A stretch of DNA of 64,000 nucleotides from contig JAUICD010000013.1 of assembly GCA_030427965.1 (NCBI GenBank), forward strand, positions 1 to 64,000, read 5' to 3'. How positions within the stretch are numbered: the first letter of the stretch is position 1; each line of letters opens with the position of its first letter. Position numbers and translations under genes: made by a program. The notes beneath the pieces are model-generated. The model had not been told where the DNA came from. It saw only the letters and a program-made list of their open reading frames with translations, and made no database searches. Shown in pieces: positions 29,163 to 40,353 of this stretch. This DNA comes from Bdellovibrionia bacterium (lineage in GTDB: Bacteria > Bdellovibrionota > Bdellovibrionia > Bdellovibrionales > JAUICD01).

Positions 29163-31694
29163 ATGAAATCACTTTATCTCGTTGATGCAAGCGCAATGTT
29201 TTTCAGGGCCTTCTATGCCGTTCGGCAACTAACAAACTCCAAAGGTCTTCCAACAAATGCTCTTTATGGGTATTTGCAGATGACGGTTAAACTACTTCGC
29301 GATGTGAAGCCTGATTACATGATCTATTGCTTTGATCGAAAAGAACCGAGCTTTAGAAAAGACATCTATCCTGAGTACAAAGCCAATCGTGGTGAAATGC
29401 CTGAAGACTTGATTCCGCAAATTCCGTACATCCGAAAACTCACTGAGGTCTTGGGGATTGAAGCTATAGACATGAAGGGGTTTGAGGCAGATGACCTCAT
29501 CGGAACTTTTGCTGAGCTTGGAAAGAAAAACAAAACCAAAGTTGTTATTGTAAGTGGTGATAAGGATTTTGCGCAACTTATTGGTCCCAATGTATCGATG
29601 CTCGATACAATGAAGAATGTTTTGTATGACGAAGAAAAAGCTCAAGAGAAGTGGGGAGTCCCTCCAGGGCAAATGATCGATTATCTGGCACTAGTGGGGG
29701 ATAGTTCAGACAATATCCCTGGTGTTCGAGGTATTGGACCAAAGGGTGCACAAAAACTTTTGGCGGAATATGGATCTATTGAGAATCTATATAAAAATAT
29801 AGAGTCTATTAAAAATGAAAAATTAAGAACCAAACTTCTTGATGCAAAAGCAAATGCATTTCTATCCCATGAGCTTGTAACGATTAAGACAGACATTGAT
29901 CTTAAATTTGAATTGAGTGACCTTCGACCCAAATCGATCGAGGTGGATAAAGCCAACTCCTTACTTGAAGAATTGGAATTTAAGTCTTTTGGAAAACGTC
30001 TTTTTGGGGAGAGAGTGGAGACGAAAGAGGTTGAAGGTCAGTTAGAAGAACCTAAACAAAAGAAATCCAAAGCTTTTAAAGAGGCTGTGGGATCACCAAA
30101 GGATATCAAAAGCGCATTTCAAAAAGGAGACACCGCTTGGGGGTTTTCAAACGAACGTGGCAGATTTCTTTCTGATGGAAAAACAGTATTTGAGATTGAT
30201 ACAAACTTGAAAAAACTAATTCCCACGATTGAGTCTCTTAAGTTGAGCTGGAAAGGTTTTGATTTGAAATCTTTTTGGCGAGATTTGGGCCTAAAGAAAC
30301 CTCAGCAAGCAGAGTGGGACTCTTTGCTTGCAGCTTATATTGCTCGATCTGGGCAAATGGAATCATTTGAAAAACTTCATGCATTGTATGTGGGATCTTC
30401 TCTTGCTGAGTTTCCGTCGATATCTGACTTAATGACTTCGCATTTGAGTCTTGAAAAAGCTCTGAGACTGAAACTCAAAGAAACAAATGGTGAATCTGTT
30501 TTTTTTGAAATTGAATTGCCACTTACGTCGGTGCTCTTTGATATGGAAACCCACGGTGTTCTGATTGATAAGTCTATACTCAAGAGGCAGAGTGAGCTTC
30601 TAGAGAAGGATATTGCACGTATTGAAAAGGAGATACATGATCTTGCGGGTGAGGCTTTCAATGTGGCAAGTCCAAAACAACTTGGTGAGATTTTATTTAA
30701 AAAATTGAGCCTTCGTGTAATTAAAAAAACAAAAACAGGGCCATCCACGGATTCAAGTGTGATGGAAAAACTGAAAGGTGATCATCCAATTGCTGAAAAG
30801 GTTGTGGAATTTCGAGAGCTCTCAAAATTAAAGTCGACCTATGTAGATGCCCTTCCTGACTTGATAGATTCGGAAACAGGAAGAGTGCATACCCATTTCA
30901 ACCAAACAGTTGCTGCGACAGGACGGCTTTCAAGTACCAACCCCAATCTTCAAAATATCCCTATTCGTACAAAACGAGGCAGAGAAATTCGTACGGCATT
31001 TATTGCTCCGAAAGGAAAAGTGCTCCTCTCGGCAGACTATTCACAAATTGAGCTTCGCTTGCTTGCACATATCACTGAAGACTCGGGGCTTTGTACTGCC
31101 TTTGAAAAGGGATTGGATGTTCATGCTGCGACAGCAAGTGAGGTCTTTGGAATTGGCGTGGATGAAGTGGATGCAAACCAACGTCGAATTGCTAAGGCTG
31201 TGAACTTTGGATTGGCATATGGACAAAGTGCATTTGGCTTATCTGAATCTCTAGGGATTTCACGAAGTGAAGCTAAAGATATTATCACGCTTTATTTTCA
31301 GCGATTTCCAGGTGTCCAGACCTATATGGCAGAGATTGTAGAGACGGCCAAAGAGAAGGGGTATGTGGAGACGATTTTTGGAAGACGTCGTTATTTGCCT
31401 GAGTTGAGTTCACGAAATGGAATGCAGAGGAAGTTTGGCGAGCGTGCTGCAATCAATGCTCCACTTCAAGGAGCGGCAAGTGATCTTGTGAAGATGGCAA
31501 TGAATAACTTGAGAGGGCTAACTCAAGGAACAATAGTACTTCAAGTTCATGATGAATTGGTGTTTGAAGTTCCAAATGAGAATCTTGAATCCGATATTTC
31601 GACAATCAAAGAAAAAATGGAGAATGTGGCAAAGTTACGTGTGCCTCTTGTTGTCGATATTCACTCGGGAAAAAACTGGGATGAGGCTCACTAA
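29163..31694 (+). CDS. polA: DNA polymerase I
   Basis: 5' nuclease domain (SLYLVDASAMFFRAFYAVR) and family A polymerase motifs (SADYSQIELRLLAHIT, RRIAKAVNFGLAYG, VHDELVFEV). Confidence 0.95.
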   Translation: MKSLYLVDASAMFFRAFYAVRQLTNSKGLPTNALYGYLQMTVKLLRDVKPDYMIYCFDRKEPSFRKDIYPEYKANRGEMPEDLIPQIPYIRKLTEVLGIEAIDMKGFEADDLIGTFAELGKKNKTKVVIVSGDKDFAQLIGPNVSMLDTMKNVLYDEEKAQEKWGVPPGQMIDYLALVGDSSDNIPGVRGIGPKGAQKLLAEYGSIENLYKNIESIKNEKLRTKLLDAKANAFLSHELVTIKTDIDLKFELSDLRPKSIEVDKANSLLEELEFKSFGKRLFGERVETKEVEGQLEEPKQKKSKAFKEAVGSPKDIKSAFQKGDTAWGFSNERGRFLSDGKTVFEIDTNLKKLIPTIESLKLSWKGFDLKSFWRDLGLKKPQQAEWDSLLAAYIARSGQMESFEKLHALYVGSSLAEFPSISDLMTSHLSLEKALRLKLKETNGESVFFEIELPLTSVLFDMETHGVLIDKSILKRQSELLEKDIARIEKEIHDLAGEAFNVASPKQLGEILFKKLSLRVIKKTKTGPSTDSSVMEKLKGDHPIAEKVVEFRELSKLKSTYVDALPDLIDSETGRVHTHFNQTVAATGRLSSTNPNLQNIPIRTKRGREIRTAFIAPKGKVLLSADYSQIELRLLAHITEDSGLCTAFEKGLDVHAATASEVFGIGVDEVDANQRRIAKAVNFGLAYGQSAFGLSESLGISRSEAKDIITLYFQRFPGVQTYMAEIVETAKEKGYVETIFGRRRYLPELSSRNGMQRKFGERAAINAPLQGAASDLVKMAMNNLRGLTQGTIVLQVHDELVFEVPNENLESDISTIKEKMENVAKLRVPLVVDIHSGKNWDEAH

Positions 31695-31730
31695 TTAAAA
31701 AAACTTACGAAGTAATTCATGCCATGTTTT

Positions 31731-31870
31731 TGAAACTGACCAATATTGCCTGTAGGCCAGTTTGAATGTTTTTCTAGTTATCTGAAGAAAGCGAGTTTTT
31801 GAAAGTACTGTGTTCACAAGGCGAGCACAGTAGTCTTGAAGGGTATCTGAGCTTTTGGATTGTAAAAAAA
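31731..31870 (-). repeat. Degenerate relative of the 35.4-kb nested inverted-repeat element
   Basis: Shares AAACTGGCCTACAGGCA and a GCTCAGA...CTCAAG...GCTC..C.TGTGA.CAC..ACTT.....AACTCG block with 35388-35592 (minus-strand reading). Confidence 0.6.
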
Positions 31871-31893
31871 TACTGTGTAGATTTAAAGTCGTC

Positions 31894-32523
31894 TCACTTG
31901 GTGTCCCAGCCAACAACTAAGCCGCCTTGAAAGAAAACAGTTCGGTCTTCACGCTTATATCCTTCAATACTCTTGATATACTTCGTGTAGCGCCACCTGG
32001 CGTTTCCTAAAGCTTGATGACCTGAGATTTCCTCTGCTTTTGGTTCACCCCAACTCTCTCGAACAGCTTTCATTGGCATTCCTAATGAAATATCGTTTTC
32101 TGCTATAAGTGATGCAATCTCCCGAGAGTATTGTGAGTCATCTATATAATATCCAGCTCGTTGAAGATAGTTTTCCTTGGCAGTTAGTGTCGGCAGTTTC
32201 AAGAATCTCAATCGCTCGTCATCGCTTGCCATCAAGTCTTTGTAACGATAATAAAGTCGCCTTTCCTCAATAGACATAACGTCTTTTTCTGCTTGATGGA
32301 GTGCGAGTCTGAGATTGAGGCGCTGTCTTTGAGATGGAGATAAGTTGTAGACGTCTCCAACATTTTCCTCATTTCCCATAAGATCTTGATACTCGTTTGT
32401 GCCAACTAGAAGTGGAGATTCGGTATTGAAAGAGGAATATCCACTCCCAGGATGCCTTTGAAGCATCGAACAGCCTCCAAGTGTTATAGCTATGAGCAAA
32501 ATCATCATTGATTTCATTCTCAA
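31894..32523 (-). CDS. Lipoprotein of unknown function
   Basis: Lipobox LGGC in MRMKSMMILLIAITLGGCSML. Confidence 0.7.
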   Translation of the reverse strand: MRMKSMMILLIAITLGGCSMLQRHPGSGYSSFNTESPLLVGTNEYQDLMGNEENVGDVYNLSPSQRQRLNLRLALHQAEKDVMSIEERRLYYRYKDLMASDDERLRFLKLPTLTAKENYLQRAGYYIDDSQYSREIASLIAENDISLGMPMKAVRESWGEPKAEEISGHQALGNARWRYTKYIKSIEGYKREDRTVFFQGGLVVGWDTK

Positions 32524-32709
32524 CCTCCATATGACTCCTTATCGGCAAATGAAATGTATCATTTAAGTACATAATTCTTTGAACCCCCCTTTTAAGGGTT
32601 GCTGAAAATTCAATTCTCAAGCTCTTCGTTAGCTAGATGAATTGTCAACAGCCCCTAATCTTTGTCATAATAGAAAGTATACAAACCAACTGGACCTAGG
32701 ACTTAGTCT

Positions 32710-33861
32710 TTGAGTGATGATCGTGAAAAAAAATTAAAAGAACTTGAGGCGAATCTTGCAAAAGAACTCGACCAAGAGGTCAACTTAACAAAACCTTCGG
32801 ACTCTCGCCTTGGTGATGAAGTCGACCTGAACCCATCACTTGATAGTGATAGTTCGATGATCACAGATAACTCGGATTCCAAAGACAGTTCCAAAGAGGG
32901 TGGAATCGATCTTACTAAAATTGCAGAAGAGGCTCCAAAGGAATCTTCTGAAGATGAAGCAACAAGTGAGTCAGCTTCACCTAAGGCCGCCAGTGAAAGT
33001 GACTCCAGTTCTTCCAACATAGAAAGCGAAGAGCAAGATATTCCGGAAGTGGGAACCAATTTTGATGATGAGTTGATGGAAGAGTTGGGTTCTCAAACAA
33101 AGTGGGAGGCATTTGCTTCAAAATTCACAGATCCTTTGGCTCGTTTTTTTGGCCCAATATTAGAACTGTGGGATAGGGTTACAAGATTTGTTCTTGAGTT
33201 TCGAGATTTAGCAGATCGAGTCAGAAATTGGATGGCCCCTAAGTTTGGTTCTATGAGGAGCTGGTTTCGATTGACTCTTCCTGAGTTTTTTAAAACGCAG
33301 AAGAAAAGAATTTGGACAACAGTCAAAGCTGCATGGATGTGGTTTTTAGACCTTCAAACAAGTCAAAAAATTTCATTCTTGGCAATAATGATTATATTTG
33401 CACTTTTGGTATATTTGATACCGAACTGGAGAAATGTGATTCCAGATATCAGATCAAGTGAAGTCCGCTCTTCTCTTATGGAAATGAATGGAGTAGAGCC
33501 CATCAAAGGAACAAATCTTGTTTCTGTGGATATTGATGAAATAGACTTTGATCATGTTGTTTTATTGGATCGAGTTGTGGCCAATATCATTCCCACTAGA
33601 AAATCCAGTTCATCTCCAACAATCGTTGTTGAGTTTTATATCGTTGCAACATCCAATGCGAGTGCTGTGGAAATCAAAAAACGCTCTGCTGAAATTCGAG
33701 ATTTTGCAACTCGAGTCCTTGAGGGTATGAGTTTTGATCAAGTTCAAAATCCTTCAGGGCGCGAGTATTTCAAATCCAAAATCAAATCGGCACTCAATCG
33801 CGTTATCAATAAGGGATACATCAAAGAAATTTTTGTTAAGAATTTTATTGTGAATCCATAA
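32710..33861 (+). CDS. FliL-like protein with acidic N-terminal extension and one TM
   Basis: TM FLAIMIIFALLVYLIP; C-terminal IVVEFYIVATSNASAVEIKKRSAEIRDFATRVLEGMSFDQVQNPSGREYFKSKIKSALNRVINKGYIKEIFVKNFIV resembles FliL. Confidence 0.7.
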   Translation: MSDDREKKLKELEANLAKELDQEVNLTKPSDSRLGDEVDLNPSLDSDSSMITDNSDSKDSSKEGGIDLTKIAEEAPKESSEDEATSESASPKAASESDSSSSNIESEEQDIPEVGTNFDDELMEELGSQTKWEAFASKFTDPLARFFGPILELWDRVTRFVLEFRDLADRVRNWMAPKFGSMRSWFRLTLPEFFKTQKKRIWTTVKAAWMWFLDLQTSQKISFLAIMIIFALLVYLIPNWRNVIPDIRSSEVRSSLMEMNGVEPIKGTNLVSVDIDEIDFDHVVLLDRVVANIIPTRKSSSSPTIVVEFYIVATSNASAVEIKKRSAEIRDFATRVLEGMSFDQVQNPSGREYFKSKIKSALNRVINKGYIKEIFVKNFIVNP

Positions 33862-33933
33862 AGTTTGTACAAAATGCGAGGGGAAATAGCAGTGAGTTTT
33901 TTATTGGACTTAGTTATTCAATGTCGGCATCTA

Positions 33934-35232
33934 TTATATTTTTCCGAGTAGTTCTTTTATATTGATACCATAATGCTTCACTCTGTCATGCAATGTGGAT
34001 TTGGGCATACCTAGTGCCAGTGCTGTTTTTCTTTGATTACCTGAATTTTGAATCAATTTCTCAATTATGGTTTTTCTTTCGAGTTGTTTGATCAAAGACA
34101 GTGACTCACCGCTTGGAGGAATTTCGTAAACTTCAACTGAACTCAATTGAACAGGATCCATAATCATATGGAGATCTTCGCGTTCAATGGCATTGTTTGA
34201 TGAGAGTGCGCTTGCACGAGCGACGGCATTTTTGAGTTCTCTTACATTTCCGGGCCATTTGTAATTTTTCATTTCACGTATAGCACTGACTGAGAACCGC
34301 ACACGCATTTCTCTTGCAAAACCCATCAGTAGATCTTCAAAATCTTCCATTCGTTCTCTGAGTGCTGGAATTTCAACTTTGATAACATTTAATCGAAAGT
34401 ATAGGTCGGCTCGAAATTTACCACTCTCAATGAGATGCACAACATTGCGATGAGTGGCAGCAATAATACGTGTGTTTGTGGGGATATTTTTATCAGATCC
34501 GACAGGGCGAATTTCTTTATTTTCTAGTGCTCTTAATAATTTAGGTTGAAGAGAAAGGGGGAGATCTCCTATTTCGTCTAGAAAAAGAGTTCCTCCTCGG
34601 GCAGACTCAAACGCTCCTTTTCTGTCGTGAGTTGCACCAGTGAAGCTTCCCTTTGAGTGCCCAAAGAGTTCACTTTCTACAAGTGACTCACTTAAAGCAC
34701 TGCAATTGACAGATACAAACGGTCCGTTTTGTCTTGCGCTATTCTCGTGCACGGTACGTGCTATAACTTCTTTTCCAACACCAGATTCACCTAGAAGAAG
34801 TACGGGGAGATCTGTTTGAGAGTAGTTTGGAATGGCCTTTAGGTTTTTGTTCCACTGATCGGATTTGGATGCGGGGATTCTTGCTTTTGTTTTGGAATGG
34901 ACTCGGAAGTCAAAGGCGTACTCTCTTTCACCAAGTTTTATACGATCTCCAGGAAAGAGGTAGGCTTCACTTACTTTTACTCCGTTTACAAAGACACCAT
35001 TTCGACTTCTTAGGTCTCGAATCATATAGCCCTTTTCTCGTCTCTCGATTCTTGCATGGTAGGTGGAAACAAAAGGGTCTGCGATCTCCAAGTTGTTGGA
35101 TGTCGCCCTTCCGATTGAGAGGTAGTCGTGCACCTCAATTCCACAAACTCCGGTGTTGTTTGTTGGAAACAGATACGCGACTTTGGGGATATCTTCTTTT
35201 TTCAATTGTGTGATGACCTGTGTAGTCGACAT
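33934..35232 (-). CDS. FHA-domain sigma-54-dependent transcriptional activator
   Basis: N-terminal FHA ([26 protein letters not shown]...[13 protein letters not shown]), AAA+ ([26 protein letters not shown]), Fis-type HTH. Confidence 0.92.
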   Translation of the reverse strand: MSTTQVITQLKKEDIPKVAYLFPTNNTGVCGIEVHDYLSIGRATSNNLEIADPFVSTYHARIERREKGYMIRDLRSRNGVFVNGVKVSEAYLFPGDRIKLGEREYAFDFRVHSKTKARIPASKSDQWNKNLKAIPNYSQTDLPVLLLGESGVGKEVIARTVHENSARQNGPFVSVNCSALSESLVESELFGHSKGSFTGATHDRKGAFESARGGTLFLDEIGDLPLSLQPKLLRALENKEIRPVGSDKNIPTNTRIIAATHRNVVHLIESGKFRADLYFRLNVIKVEIPALRERMEDFEDLLMGFAREMRVRFSVSAIREMKNYKWPGNVRELKNAVARASALSSNNAIEREDLHMIMDPVQLSSVEVYEIPPSGESLSLIKQLERKTIIEKLIQNSGNQRKTALALGMPKSTLHDRVKHYGINIKELLGKI

Positions 35233-35387
35233 AGGCTCTCCTTTTTGAGTATAGCTATTTCAAGGGATGTGCCTATTTGAAGAATTTAAATAACAAGTAA
35301 AATTCAGTACTTATATATCTAAAAGTGGATTTCTAGTGTCCGGTTTCTTGGATGCTGTCCGGAGAGTTGGACGTGAATCGTATTACT

Positions 35388-35592
35388 TTCAAACTGGCCT
35401 ACAGGCAGTGCTGGTCTAAAGTTTCACCTAAGTTCTCAAATACTTAAAAACTCTCTAAAAAGCTCAGACAGTCCTCAAGCAGCAGCGCTCACCCTGTGAG
35501 CACTGCACTTGAAGGAACTCGTTTTTAGAGAGTTTTTAAGTATTTGAGAAGTCTATGGTTATCAAAGACCAACCTGCCTGTAGGCCAGTTTC
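35388..35592. repeat. Nested long inverted-repeat element
   Basis: Outer arms AAACTGGCCTACAGGCAG / CTGCCTGTAGGCCAGTTT; inner arms CTCAAATACTTAAAAACTCTCTAAAAA / TTTTTAGAGAGTTTTTAAGTATTTGAG; imperfect apical stem. Confidence 0.92.
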
Positions 35593-35623
35593 TATTAGTT
35601 TTTGTCCTCCTAAAGGCGTTGAA

Positions 35624-35666
35624 TCGCTTTTTGTACATGGCAAATTTTGTTGCTTACAAAAAGCGA
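35624..35666. repeat. 12-bp inverted repeat upstream of engB
   Basis: TCGCTTTTTGTA ... TACAAAAAGCGA. Confidence 0.85.
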
Positions 35667-35695
35667 CCTAGTACTCAGGTTGACACGCCGGGTAT

Positions 35696-36328
35696 ATGCT
35701 ATGTTATGTTCTCTCTTTCTATGGAGTCAGAAGCTTGCGACACCGTACTGTAAAGTTCATTAAAAGTGCCACTCAACCTGACGGATACCCACCTTCAAAT
35801 TTACCTGAGATCGCTTTTTTGGGTCGATCCAATGCCGGGAAATCCTCACTTCTAAACAGTCTTTCCAATCATAAAATTGCCAAAGTGAGCTCAACTCCAG
35901 GAAAAACGGCTTTGATCAATTTTTTTGATGTTGGTGGGGATTATCGCTTTGTAGATCTTCCGGGTTATGGGTACGCCTCTCGCTCCAGAAAGGAAAGAGA
36001 GGGGTGGGAGAGAATGATTGAGACTTATCTTTTTGGGCGTGAGAATTTACAGGCTCTCGTCCTTGTTATGGATATTCGAAGGAAATGGACAGATGATGAG
36101 CAAATGCTCTTTGACTCACTTGGAGAAGAGCGGGGTTTACCTTTTGTAGTGGTTCTCAATAAGACTGATAAATTAAGTCGAGGTGCTGCGGCTAATCGCA
36201 AAGTTCAATTAAGTAAAGGCCTAAAAGATTGTATGGTGATGTCTTCATCCGTATTGAAGAAAACAGGTATAAAAGAAATCAAAAGTTTATTGGAGTTGGG
36301 TATTTTGAAATTGGGAATATCAGAATGA
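35696..36328 (+). CDS. engB: YihA/EngB-family ribosome biogenesis GTPase
   Basis: FLGRSNAGKSSLLNSL, TPGKTALINFF, DLPGYGYA, VLNKTDKL. Confidence 0.92.
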   Translation: MLCYVLSFYGVRSLRHRTVKFIKSATQPDGYPPSNLPEIAFLGRSNAGKSSLLNSLSNHKIAKVSSTPGKTALINFFDVGGDYRFVDLPGYGYASRSRKEREGWERMIETYLFGRENLQALVLVMDIRRKWTDDEQMLFDSLGEERGLPFVVVLNKTDKLSRGAAANRKVQLSKGLKDCMVMSSSVLKKTGIKEIKSLLELGILKLGISE

Positions 36329-37065
36329 AGGCTATAGGTGTGATTCCTGCGCGATATGGTGCCACTCGTTTCCCAGGTAAAATTTTGACTCCAATTGCAG
36401 GCCAATCGTTGCTTTCATGGGTGATTGCGGCCTCACAATCTGCAGAGAGTTTAAGTGATTTAATCGTTGCTACAGATGATGTGAGAATACAAGAAGAGGC
36501 TGAGAATTGCGGAGTGAAGGTTGTGATGACTTCCAAAGACTTGGTAACGGGAACGGATAGAGTTTGGGAAGCTGTCAAAAATATGGAATGTGATGTTGTT
36601 CTTAACATCCAAGGTGACGAACCACTTTTGAAAGGCGAAGTGATAGACACTCTCGTTGAGCAGTTTCAAAAAAATTCTCAAATTCAAATGGCAACGCTTG
36701 GACGGAAGTTGAAAAAAGGAGATTTGGAATCTCAAACAACGGCTAAGATTGTTCTGAACAACCAATCCGAAGCAATTTACTTTAGTCGATTTCCAATACC
36801 CTATTCGAGAAATGACTGGGTGGAATCTTCAAATTTGTGTTTGAAGCATATTGGTATTTACGGATTTCAAAAATCATTTTTAAAAGAATACTGTGAAAGT
36901 GGCTCCTCTGAGCTTGAAAGAGCTGAGGGATTGGAGCAGCTACGAGCGTTATATCTGGGAGCCAAGATTCGAGTGGCTCAAGTGGAATTTGAGAGTTGGG
37001 GTGTTGATACACCTGAGGATGTGTTAAAAGTGGAGAAGTTAATGAGTCAGGGTAGGGGGAAATAG
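36325..37065 (+). CDS. kdsB: 3-deoxy-manno-octulosonate cytidylyltransferase
   Basis: MKAIGVIPARYGATRFPGKIL; NIQGDEPLL; start ATG 36325 overlaps engB stop, so track start 36229 is too early. Confidence 0.93.
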   Translation: MKAIGVIPARYGATRFPGKILTPIAGQSLLSWVIAASQSAESLSDLIVATDDVRIQEEAENCGVKVVMTSKDLVTGTDRVWEAVKNMECDVVLNIQGDEPLLKGEVIDTLVEQFQKNSQIQMATLGRKLKKGDLESQTTAKIVLNNQSEAIYFSRFPIPYSRNDWVESSNLCLKHIGIYGFQKSFLKEYCESGSSELERAEGLEQLRALYLGAKIRVAQVEFESWGVDTPEDVLKVEKLMSQGRGK

Positions 37066-38838
<1,773 letters not shown>

Positions 38839-38840
38839 AT

Positions 38841-39821
38841 ATGGGTGAAATAGAGCGTGCAAGAAAAGTTTTTGAAATTGAGGCAAAAGAAATTGCAAAG
38901 CTTGCTGAGCGAGTGAACGAATCTTTCGTGTCAGCCATTGATCTTGTTTCTAAGTGCCGAGGGAAGGTGGTTTGTACAGGTATTGGAAAATCAGGGCACG
39001 TTGCGCGTAAAATCGCAGCCACAATGAGCTCTACAGGAACTCCCGCATTATTTTTACACCCAGCTGAAAGTTCACATGGTGATATGGGCGCAATTTCCAA
39101 AGACGATGTGGTGGTTGCTATTAGCTACAGTGGTGAAACATTGGAACTTGCCGATGTTTTAAAATATATTGCACGACGTGGGATACCTTTGATTTCAATG
39201 ACGGGAGTTTCAACAAGTACTTTGGCAAAAGCAGCAGACGTTGTCTTGGATATCAAGGTAGATGAAGAAGCATGTCCAATGGGGCTTGCTCCAACGGCAA
39301 GTTCGGCTGCAACTATGGCAATGGGTGATGCGCTTGCAATGGTTCTTATTGATCGCCGTGGCTTTCAACCTGAAGATTTTGCCGAATTTCACCCTGGTGG
39401 TAGTTTGGGGAGAAGACTTTTGACTCGTGTACGGGATCTTATGCACCCCAAGGACAAAGGTCTTGTGGTAACAAAAAAAGACACTCTCATTAAGGATTTG
39501 ATTTTTCTTATGACAACCCAAGAGGTGAATGGAATTGCTGGAATTGTCAGTGACAAAGGTGAATTGATCGGAGTTGTTACAGATGGCGACCTTAGGCGTA
39601 AGCTGGGAAGTACAGAGAATTTGCTTTTAGAGAAAGCTGGAGATCTGATGGGAGTAAAACCCAAAGTCGTGGATCTCAATGAAATGGCAGAAAGAGCCCT
39701 ATTTTATATGGAAGAGCATTCTATTTCAGCACTATTTGTTGTTGATCAGAATTCAGATACTCCTGAGGTCCCAATTGGAATATTGCATTTGCAAGATCTA
39801 CTTGCATCGGGAATTAGGTAG
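38841..39821 (+). CDS. kdsD: Arabinose-5-phosphate isomerase (SIS + CBS)
   Basis: CTGIGKSGHVARKIAATMSSTGTPALFLHPAESSHGDMG, two CBS domains. Confidence 0.93.
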   Translation: MGEIERARKVFEIEAKEIAKLAERVNESFVSAIDLVSKCRGKVVCTGIGKSGHVARKIAATMSSTGTPALFLHPAESSHGDMGAISKDDVVVAISYSGETLELADVLKYIARRGIPLISMTGVSTSTLAKAADVVLDIKVDEEACPMGLAPTASSAATMAMGDALAMVLIDRRGFQPEDFAEFHPGGSLGRRLLTRVRDLMHPKDKGLVVTKKDTLIKDLIFLMTTQEVNGIAGIVSDKGELIGVVTDGDLRRKLGSTENLLLEKAGDLMGVKPKVVDLNEMAERALFYMEEHSISALFVVDQNSDTPEVPIGILHLQDLLASGIR

Positions 39822-39837
39822 TTTCATTATATCTATT

Positions 39838-40332
39838 ATGAACTATGAAAAATTAAAAAATATAAAGGCACTTGTTCTAGATGTGGACGGAGTGTTGACC
39901 AATGGAAAAATTTGGCTTGATACAGATAGTGAGTGGAAACGTGAATTTTGTGTAAAAGACGGTGTTGGAATTAAGCGCCTTCTAGAGGCAAAGTATCAGG
40001 TGGCAGTGATCACTGGTGGGAAATCGCATGATGTTCGAACTCGGGCGAAGTTTTTAGGGATTTTGCATTTCTATGAAGGGGCTCTAAATAAGGAACCATC
40101 TTATGAAGATTTAAAATCAAAGACAGGGTTTCAAGATAGTGAGCTTTGTTATATCGGTGATGAAATTTTTGATTTACCTATTATACGCTCATGTGGTTTT
40201 GGGGTAACAGTTGCATCGGCTGTTGATGAGGTGCGAGAAGGGGCTGATTATATAACCAGAAGTCCAGGTGGTGATGGTGCCGTTCGAGAAATCTGTGATC
40301 TTTTGATGAATCATGGTTACTATAGTCGATGA
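39838..40332 (+). CDS. kdsC: 3-deoxy-manno-octulosonate-8-phosphatase
   Basis: LVLDVDGVLTNG, YIGDEIFDLP; start ATG 39838 preferred over track start 39679 inside kdsD. Confidence 0.9.
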   Translation: MNYEKLKNIKALVLDVDGVLTNGKIWLDTDSEWKREFCVKDGVGIKRLLEAKYQVAVITGGKSHDVRTRAKFLGILHFYEGALNKEPSYEDLKSKTGFQDSELCYIGDEIFDLPIIRSCGFGVTVASAVDEVREGADYITRSPGGDGAVREICDLLMNHGYYSR

Positions 40333-40353
40333 ATCTCAAAAAGGAGATCTTGC

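Noticed and set aside
35680-35709. TTGACA with weak -10 options before engB
   Set aside because: No good -10 at 16-18 nt spacing, and the start would fall inside the assigned N-terminus of engB
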